Positions 56,371 to 64,000 of a stretch of DNA of 64,000 nucleotides are shown here, piece after piece. The DNA is from Narthecium ossifragum (Eukaryota; Streptophyta; Magnoliopsida; Dioscoreales; Nartheciaceae). The notes under the pieces are model-generated. The model did not search any database, was not told the origin of the DNA, and saw nothing but the letters and a program-made list of their open reading frames with translations. Both the position numbers and the translations under genes were made by a program. The stretch is taken from positions 17,774,094 through 17,838,093 of the forward strand of contig OY986967.1 of assembly GCA_963920575.1 (NCBI GenBank). Direction: 5' to 3'. Numbering within the stretch: the first letter of the stretch is position 1; each line of letters opens with the position of its first letter.

Positions 56371-58945
56371 TGAAGCAGGACAGAAAAAATGCTACAGAAT
56401 CCACTGGGAAGTTAGAAGTTCAAGTGGAACAGCTCGTTGATGCTGTACGAGCCCATGTTTCAGGTAAATTTCCAAGCCAACCTGATCAAGCAAAAGCGGT
56501 CGTAGTTCTTCATTCAAGTAAGATAATTGACAATAAAATTAATGCTAAAGTTACTGATGAGTGCATTGATGATGCAATTGAGGAAGTTGAGACGGAGGAG
56601 CCCTCGAAAAGGCAACCACTGGTCACATCTGATTTTGAGCATGAAAAGAGAGCAAATTCAGTTCCTGAGGTTCATCCCAATACTTCTGCATCATATGTGC
56701 CGCCAATTCCTTTTCCAAGCAGCCTGAAGAAAGCCAAATTGGATAATTCATATTTTAAAATTTTTGATATTCTATCTAAGGTTAATGTGAACTTACCATT
56801 GCTTGATGTGATCAGGAACACGCCAGCCTTTCCAAAGTTCTTCAAGAAACTAAGCACGATAAGCATAAGTATGAACTTCATGAGAAGGTAATGGTTTCAG
56901 AGACGGTAAGTGCAGTGCTACAAAGGAAGTTGCCACCCAAGCTCAAGGATCTAGGGAATTTTAACATTAGTATTAATTAGTAACTAGTGTTAATTTGATG
57001 TCTTACTCTGTTTTTCTTCTGTTAGGTGTGGGTGAATTAAAACATACTACTATATCTCTACAACTTACAGATCGTTCGGTTAAGTATCCATTGGGCGTTG
57101 TAGAGGACTAAAGTGTTGTTGCAGGTAATCAAAAATAAAAACAGTGCTCTCAAAATAAATGTAGTAGTGCGAGCAAGGATCGTTCCCACGATGAGTGTCT
57201 AGACTAGTTTTGTGCTTTGTGAACAAAGATGGGGGTTTTGGCATAACGGAAAAAACTAAGAAATAATTTAAATTAAAGAGTTTAAGTCAATTAAGAGAAC
57301 AAACCATGGTCTAAGTCAACATCCACCATCGTAATCCAACAACTGATCATTGATGCAGGAATATATCAATTCACACCTCGAATATTCACCATTCGAATTA
57401 AATTCGAACTTCTCTTCAATCATAGTTAATTAGAAACAAGCGATCCAATTAACCCTAACTACTAAACAACCCCAGACAAGCACCGAAGATTTAATCTAGT
57501 AGCAGCCTTAAGAATAGGGAGATCGATGAAGCTAAAGAACACAAGCACAAGCGGTTGCATTTAATTTAGTCGAATATTCTTTCTAAGATCTAATAATCTC
57601 TGAAACGTAGTAAATCAATAGATCTCAGTTACTTCGCAGATTAGAGGGATCACATACGGATTTGATATCCAACCTAGCAGTAGATTGCAACGAATAATAA
57701 ACTAGTATGCCTCCTAGCAATTAAACAAGACAATCATGAATATAATCACAAAAGAACATCCAATACCCAAAGTATAAATTAAACAATAAAAATAAATTAG
57801 ATCTCACAGTTTTATTGATTCCGAGGTTTCCGTTTCCTTCGACTAAGACTCAAAGTTTAGCCACGTAGTGCCATGAATAAAACCAAAGGAAAGTTAAAGA
57901 GAAAGATACAATAGAGAACTTATATGAGAGAGAGAAGAGATATATATATGAGAGAAGAGATGAGAGAGAGAGGAATGCGTGAGATTCCATTTCCTCTTTT
58001 CATCGTACTTCCCACATTTTCCTACCAAATCTCCATCCACTCTCCAAAAGTATTCACCCTTTCCTCTATTAACCACATGCAAATCTAACTAATAAAGGAA
58101 AGATTATTATCAAATAAAGTCCTAATATAACTAGGAAAGGTGGTGTTCCCAGCTGGGATCTTCATGCATCAAATCTGGACTCCTCCAAACATGAATCTCG
58201 TCCAAACCGAAATACACTTGCAGCAATTCCGAGCCTGATTTCTTCCTTGATTTTTCTGTCTTTCTGAAGCCGTAATATCACAAAATGCAAAGCAGGAAAG
58301 TTGTAGAGCTCTTTCTTAGCTTTCCATAGCATCCTGGATCATCCCAATCGAAGCTTGTATGAAAATGTTATGTCCAAATTACTAACGGTTGTCCAGATTT
58401 GCCCAAAATTGCCAAATTAACTTCGTTTTGCACTTTAGGTCTCCAATTGCCTCCTAAATCAAAATATAAGAATTATGAGTACATTTAGGCACAAAATAGG
58501 TATAGAAGACTAAATATTATGGAATAAAAATATGACATTTGGCATTCTCATCAAGGACATTTTAGTACAATTTGATAAATTAATTATCCGTACTGATTTT
58601 GTGATATTGGATATAGATGATTCACTTTTGAATGATAAAAATTTACCTATTTTGTTGGGACGTCCATTCATGGCTACAACCAAGACTATAATTAATGTGC
58701 AAGATGGTAAGTTCAGCATCACAGCTCTAAGTGAAACTGTTGAATTTAAAGTGTTTGATTCTATGTTCTATCCTTCAAATTTTTTTGATTGTTTCTCAAT
58801 AGACGTCATAGATTCAGTGGTGTTTTCAAATTTCATGCAGCAGCAATTTAAGATTGCGTTGGAAGCGGCATTGACAATGGTGGAGGATGACTTGCACAAT
58901 TATGAGGGAGCAAAGGAGGTCACGGCAGCCCTTGAGGCATTGTAG
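56370..58945 (+). pseudogene. Gag-protease region, deleted and split by a solo LTR
   Basis: The frame at 56370-56891 carries GKLEVQVEQL, KFPSQPDQAKAVVVLHSSK, YVPPIPFP and FDILSKVNVNLPLLDVI, the usual Athila linker before the aspartic protease. At about 56964-57040 the sequence jumps from PPKLKDLGNF to VNLM...LGVGELKHTTISLQ; the segment that should carry the catalytic Asp block is absent. The solo LTR at 57109-58553 then splits it. Downstream (58554-58945) are ILVQFDKLIIRTDF and PILLGRPFMATTKTIIN, the protease C-terminal half. Proteolytic activity is ruled out by the missing block. Confidence 0.85.
57109..58553 (-). mobile_element. Solo LTR in protease region
   Basis: 1,445 bp, flanked by a perfect duplication AGGAC (57104-57108 and 58554-58558). 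Removing it rejoins the protease frame at VVED/ILVQ. Ends are TAAAGTGTTG...CTCATCA; the first G of a canonical TG is A. Minus orientation is inferred from TGTCTAGACTAGTTTTGTG- and GCAAGGATCGTTCCCACGA-type LTR features, with a GA/TA simple repeat (57925-57975) where a minus-strand TATATATA box lies. Confidence 0.88.
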
Positions 58946-60570
58946 CCATACCCCCCTAGTGGGTCTCAGTTAGACATGCTAAATACCTCTCATTCTAAAA
59001 TGGTTTCATCAATAGTCTCCCCACCGAAAGTTGAGTTAAAACCTCTTCTCGGTAACCTGAAATATGCATATCTTGATGAAAATGAAACTCTTCCTATGAT
59101 TATTGCTATGACATTACATCATTGGAGGAGAAAAAATTCTTGAGAGTTCTTAGGGAGTATAATATTGCAATAGGTTGGACAATTGCATATATTAAAGGGA
59201 TAAGTCCTGCTATGTGTATGCATTGTATTATGCTGGAAGAGGACACCAAGCCTATAAGGGACGCCCATCGTCGCCTTAATCCAAACATGAAAGAAGTTGT
59301 TCGGGCAGAGGTTCTCAAGTTACCTGATGTTTGTGTTATATATCCTATCTTTGATAGCAAGTGGGTAAGTCCAGTTCATGTGGTGCATAAGAAATCAGAG
59401 ATAACAGTTGTGAAGAATGATAACAATGAGCTTATACTTACGAGGATGACTACTGGATGGTGTGTCTGCATCGATTATCGCAAGATTAATGCAGCAACTA
59501 AAAATGACCACTTTCCCTTACCTTTTTATTGATCAATTGCTTGAATGTTTAGCTGGTCACGTATTTTATTGTTTTCTTGATGGATTTTCAGGATATAATC
59601 AGAGTACCACAGCCCCTGAGGACCAAGAGAAGACAACATTCACCTGGCCATTTGGAACATTCGCATACAAATGGATGTCGTTCGGATTGTGTAATGCACC
59701 TGCCACTTCCCAAAGGTGCATGATATCGATTTTCTCTGACATGATAGAAAGATTTGTCGAGGTATTCATGGATGATTTTTCTATCTTTGGGAATTCTTTT
59801 GATAATTCCCTTGAAAATCTAACCTTGGTGCTTAAGAGTTGTGAGGAGACAAATTTGACATTGAGTTGGGAGAAGAGTCACTTCATGGTAAGACAAGGTA
59901 TTGTGTTGGGACATGCTATCTCTAGTAAAGGTAATGAAGTTGATAAGGTGAAAATAGATTTAATTGAGAAATTACCGCCCCCTACTTCTGGGAAGGGTGT
60001 TCGAAGTTTTTTCAGCCATGCAGGATTTTATCGCAGATTCATTAGAGATTTTTCTAAAATTGCATGACTGTTGTGTGATTTATTGGCCAAGGATGCTGAG
60101 TTTAATTTTAGTAAAGCTTATCTTCATGCCTTCAATACCTGGAAAGAGAAATTGACTACTACACCTATTATTACGCTTCCTAATTGGTCATTGCCCTTGG
60201 AAACAATGTGATATGCTTCTGATTATGTTGTAGGGGCCGTTCTAGGACAAAGGATAAATAAGGTTTCTGATGCTATTTATTATGCATGTCGCGCCCTCAA
60301 TGATGCTCAAGTCAATTACTCGACTACCGAGAAAGAATTACTTGCTGTTGTTTTTACATTAGAGAAATTTTATTCTTATTTGATTGGCTCTAAATTTGTT
60401 ATTTATTCTGATCATGCAGCATTGAAATATCTACTAATAAAAAAGGATACCAAGCCCAGGTTAATTAGGTGGATCCTCTTGCTGCAAGAGTTCGATTTGG
60501 AAATAAAGGACAAGAAAGGGAGCGATAATGTAGTGGCGGACCACTTCTCATGATTGGAGCACATGGCCAA
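58946..60570 (+). pseudogene. Athila reverse transcriptase and RNase H, broken
   Basis: The linker PPKVELKPLLGNLKYAYLDE is near 59025-59085. RT spans about 59122-60064: GWTIAYIKGISPAMCMH, RLNPNMKEVV, VCIDYRKINAATK, CFLDGFSGYNQ, FGTFAYKWMSFGLCNAPAT and VEVFMDDFSIFG, the last with the paired catalytic Asp. One extra T near 59525 shifts the frame after DHFPLPF. A TGA at 60065 stands at an expected Arg codon (CGA to TGA). RNase H (about 60170-60560) shows [40 protein letters not shown] and [11 protein letters not shown]. The enzyme would copy element RNA to DNA. Multiple breaks make it inactive. Confidence 0.92.
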
Positions 60571-62990
60571 CAATGTTTTCTTGATGAACAACTATCCAAG
60601 AATGTTTTCCTAATGAACAGCTCTTGTTTGTGCATGGTGAAGACCCCTGGTACGCAGATATCGTTAACTATTTAGCAAGTAAAGTTCTGCGTACTGATTT
60701 GAGTTCACATGAAAATAAAATATTTTTGTCCACAACAAATATTACTTTTGGGATGACCCTTATTTACTTAAGCATTGTTTTGATCAAATAATAAGTTGTT
60801 GCATTTCAAAATCTGAGTATCATGATATATTAAAATTTAGTGATGAATTAACTTGTGGAGGACATTTTGGAGGGTAAAAAAACTGCTTTTAAAGTTCTCC
60901 AATCTGGTTTTTTTTTGGCCTACTTTATTCAAAGATGTGTTTAGTTTTGTTGCTAAGTGTGACAGGTGCCAAAGATCGGGAACATAAGCAAGAGGAACAA
61001 GATGCCTCTTACAAACAATCTAGTGGTGGAATTATTCGACGTTTGGGGAATAGACTTCATGGGGTCGTTTCCTCCATCATATGGGTACACTTATATTCTT
61101 GTTGTTGTGGATTACGTATCTAAGTGGATTCAAGCAATTGCAGCCATGAACAATGACAACAAGACCGTGGTGGGATTCTTGAAAGATATGATTTTTACAT
61201 GGTTTGGAACACCTCGAGTGATTATAAGTGATGGGGGAAGCACTTTTGCAATAAAGCGTTTGATTCATTGTTAAAGAAATACAATATCACTGATACGAGC
61301 GGTCTACTCGTAATCCTCTCGTATCGGGTCAATTGGTTGAATGATGAATGAAGAAGAGAATTATGATTAGTTAAGAATGATTGATAGAATATCATAGGAG
61401 TAGAATATCATAGGAGTAGAGGTAATGTAGATTCCACCAGATATCCACCATCGATCCACCTTCTTCCCCGTTGGTCATCTTCTCCGCAGCCGGCACCGCC
61501 TCCACCGGTATTTCTCTCTCCCCGCCACTTTCTCTCTCCTCCATGTCAGCACCACATCACCACTCTCTCTCCTCATCACCTGCCACGTCATCGCCATCAT
61601 CTTCCTCTCTCCCGTGACCGGAACCCTAGCATCACCGCCTCTACCTCTCTGGCCGCCCCGCTGCCATCCAAGACCTCCAACGCCTTCCCCTAAGTCCCAC
61701 GACTCCGACCATATCTTTCCCGTCGCCCCACTCCACATCTTCTCCAGTGATTCCTACGGCAACCCAACTTCATAGTCGTCGTCCGCCGTCCGCCACACGA
61801 CCCAGATCTCACCCCCTAGGCCCTCTAAAACCTTCGCCAACCGTCCTTAATACCCTTCCGACCATCCACAACCCTTCCCGACATCTGCAGAACCCACGTC
61901 GTCGTTCCCGACGCCGGTCAACCCAAACCCGCCGTCTTTCTTCTCTAGATCCCGTCCCCCCGGCGTCCATCCGACAGATCCACTCCGGTGGATCTCTTCC
62001 CCCTCTACCTGTGACCCTTCCTGCCAGTATCCCGACTGTCGTTGACACCCCTACGCCGGCGATCCACTCCGGCGACCCTCAGCCATCAGATCCAGTACGG
62101 TTCAGCTAGCTTGAATCAGACTCAGTCTAATTGATTCAGCTCAGCCACCAAATCCGGATCCAGCTGACTTAGCCCAATCCAACCCGGTCAGCCTGATCCA
62201 GATCTACTCAGACTTGACCCAGTCAAGTCCTATCCAATCAGGCTCAGCCAAATCTGAACCAGCTCAAGCCAGATTCAACCAATTGGACTCAATCATGTCC
62301 GATCAGGCCGATTCTGATCGATTGGAGCAGTAGAGACCCGATACGAGAAGATTACGAGTAGACCGCTCGTATCAATCACCCATCAGGTGGCAACTCCTTA
62401 CCACCCTCAAACAGCATGACAAGTTGAGGTAAGCAATAGGCAAATAAAAATGATCTTGGAAAGAGTTGTCGGCACTACAAGGAAGGATTGGGCGGCAAAA
62501 TTGAATAGCGTTCTTTCGGCATATCGCACTACATATAAGACTCCTATTGGTATGAGCGCTTATCGAATTGTGTTTGGCAAAGCATGCCACTTACCGGTGG
62601 AGTTGGAGTATAGAGCCTATTGGGTAATAAAGCAGCTGAATTTTGATATGAGAGAAGTTGGGGACATAAGGAAGATGCAATTGAACGAATTGGATGAACT
62701 GCGGAATGAAGCATACGAGAACGCTAAGATCTATAAGGAAAGAACTAAGCTCTATCATGATAAAGCAATACAATAGAATGAGTTTACACTAGGTATGAAA
62801 GTCTTACTTTATAACTCACGATTGAAATTCTTTCCAGGTAAAGGTGATACAAGTATCTCCTGATGGTGATGTTGAAATTGAGAATGAGACGAATGGGAAC
62901 AAATTCAAAGTCAATGAGCATCATTTGAAGTTGTATTTGGCAGGACCATCAGGAGTTGTGGATCCAATGAATTTTGTTGAACCTTAGACT
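60571..62990 (+). pseudogene. Athila integrase, split by a TIR element
   Basis: The zinc-finger side (60820-60990) has HDILKFSDELTCGGHFGG, then KCDRCQR and ISKRNKMP in another frame. The core (61000-61290) has [29 protein letters not shown] and [15 protein letters not shown]. It breaks at KKYNI by the insertion at 61291-62374 and resumes at 62375 with QVATP. Next come the 62450-62776 frame ([59 protein letters not shown]) and a decayed C-terminus. Integrase normally inserts the cDNA. Stops at 61274 and 62774, plus shifts, inactivate it. Confidence 0.9.
61291..62374. mobile_element. 1,084-bp element with 40-bp TIRs and 5-bp TSD
   Basis: Starts TGATACGAGCGGTCTACTCG and ends with its reverse complement CGAGTAGACCGCTCGTATCA. 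The inverted match extends about 40 bp, to ...CGTATCGGGTC, with one mismatch. A perfect ATCAC duplication flanks it (61286-61290 and 62375-62379), and deleting the insert restores the integrase reading. Each arm is itself partly self-complementary (GATACGAG and CTCGTATC). The interior is C-rich with low-complexity frames (61747-62109 plus, 61475-61738 minus) and no transposase or RT. TG...CA ends and a 5-bp duplication suit an LTR, but 40-bp TIRs do not. Superfamily unresolved. Confidence 0.85.
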
Positions 62991-64000
62991 TTGCAGTACG
63001 TCTTGCCTAGACGTTAAATAAAGCGCTGAGTGGGAGGCAACCCACTAAGGATTTCAGCCACCCTGAGGACCCTTGAGGAGATGTTCGCTACTCTATCAGA
63101 TGGCATCTTTCTTACTTATAGAATCTTGTTTGTTTTTTTTTATATAGAATTTTGGACAGCCACCTCCTAGATATTTTATTGGATAAAATGTGCACATTGA
63201 GGACGATGCCGATTTCAGGTTGGGGGGTGTAGACATGCATGCTACCTTGTGGGTTTAATAGTTTTGAATTGAGCACGAAATGTTTTCTTCTTATTATACA
63301 CGTTGCTTTCACTTGGATTGACCTATACATTGAATGCATGTGTGATAACCAGAAGGAAGATATCGTGCGATTCATATACGAACACTTTATGCGCAGTGGC
63401 AAATATACTCACCAATGGATTCAGTATACTAGTGTTAACTTGGACTATGATTTCCACCTTAGCTAGTATGTGAGTATTACATGCAGAAAAAAAAAAAAAA
63501 AAGAGATTCTGGAGCTTGATTAGCAGCCGCTAGGTTTGATTCTTGAGCCCGAGGAGTGTTTTACACTCAGTGCCCTAAAGTAGTCTGGTTTGGGAGTCAC
63601 TCGCTTGAGGTCACTATATGGATCCAGTTGTAGCTTAAGGGATCAAGCTATGCCCAAATGATTACTAAGTGGTCTAATGAGTAACCGGGTGTTATTGTCT
63701 CAGGAAGCACAAAGCTCGCGTAAAAAGATAGAACCACTGATAGTATATAATAATAAAAAATAATGAAGTAAAAGAGCATGCTGTAGTTAAAGTGTGAGGG
63801 GTGGATGATTGGCCAAGAAGATAATGGTGTGTTTGGACTAATGGTGGGTAGAAGTTGCTGTTGTATGTAACTTTTATTTGTCATGTCACGTATGTTCGTC
63901 TGGATGGTGATTGTTATGCTTGAGGTGTAAAAGTTAATTTCATGCGTTCGTGGCATGCGTATGATTGTTCTAGCTAACTATCTGTCTCAAACAAGATGAC
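62991..64000 (+). other. Athila 3' non-coding region
   Basis: Begins with the conserved GTGGGAGGCAACCCACTAAG block (63031-63050). GAGGACGATGCCGATTTCAGG then TTGGGGGGTGTAGAC at about 63200-63235 is a purine-rich stretch often found after Athila/Tat pol. TTTACACTCAGTGCCCTAAAG and TCTGGTTTGGGAGTCACTCG at 63555-63605 match the reverse strand of 41690-41740 in element 1. GAGTAACCGGGTG (63680) and CTCGCGTAAAAAGATAGAACC correspond to the conserved 3' motif of the minus-strand elements. A 16-A run lies at 63486-63501. No gene. Confidence 0.6.

Larger units (their letters stand above)
53650..64000 (+). mobile_element. Decayed Athila-type gypsy element (runs off window)
   Basis: LTR (about 53650-55104), PBS, gag, protease, RT, RNase H, integrase and a 3' non-coding region in the standard order on the plus strand. 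Many frameshifts and stops occur throughout. A solo LTR is inserted in the protease region and a long-TIR element in the integrase. The 3' LTR lies beyond the window. Confidence 0.9.

Noticed and set aside
61747..62109. 120-codon Pro/Arg/Ser-rich frame as a gene
   Set aside because: Low complexity, open in both strands, and located within a non-autonomous TIR insertion.
61291..62374. Assignment to Mutator, hAT or CACTA
   Set aside because: The 5-bp duplication does not fit 9-11, 8 or 2-3 bp, and the ends are not CACTA or typical hAT ends.

Overview
This 64 kb window is repeat-rich nuclear DNA from a flowering plant. I found no intact host gene. Nearly all of it is transposable elements: Ty3/gypsy (Athila/Tat type and a long-LTR family), Ty1/copia, a TRIM, a CACTA (En/Spm) DNA transposon, a fold-back MITE and one long-TIR element I could not classify. 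The plant assignment rests on the CACTA element with TNP2- and TNP1-type genes, the Athila/Tat binding site and polyprotein, the copia polypurine tract, and a captured squalene epoxidase fragment. The species cannot be named. A 200-base N gap lies at 5136-5335.

Layout. 1-2270: decayed gypsy pol and a partial LTR. 2272-3881: copia RT/RNase H remnant (minus strand) cut by a TRIM. 3950-6028: partial long gypsy LTRs around the gap. 6029-23734: a copia element (minus) with only a gag ORF; its 5' LTR holds a solo LTR (9134-23029, TSD ACCTA), and that solo LTR holds an 11.3 kb CACTA element (10084-21393, TSD ATC). 23735-24705: rest of the gypsy LTR that the copia element split. 24706-37322: an Athila/Tat element (minus) broken by a solo LTR (29447-33780, TSD TAAAG) that itself contains a second solo LTR (30563-32699), and by another solo LTR inside its integrase (35356-36753, TSD CCTTA). 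37323-39792: LTR fragments. 39793-46075 (TSD AAACC) and 46346-53167: two related non-autonomous Athila/Tat elements (minus); the second keeps a 404-codon ORF. About 53650-64000: a decayed Athila element (plus), with a solo LTR in its protease (57109-58553, TSD AGGAC) and a 40-bp-TIR insertion in its integrase (61291-62374, TSD ATCAC). It runs off the window.

Main observations. (1) Many of the LTRs, from unrelated families, carry dense arrays of 8-bp TCGA-core palindromes (GATCGATC or GGTCGACC). GATCGATC sites lie 18-23 bp apart, often in pairs; GGTCGACC sites are about 12, 20 or 24 bp apart. Several arrays sit 20-90 bp upstream of the LTR TATA box. Sister LTR copies carry different motif types in the same slot. 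(2) The CACTA element contains two exon-like pieces of a squalene epoxidase gene upstream of its transposase. (3) Nested insertions with preserved target duplications give a clear relative order of events. Both CACTA genes and all full polyproteins are broken, so the window is a graveyard with a few recent copies.
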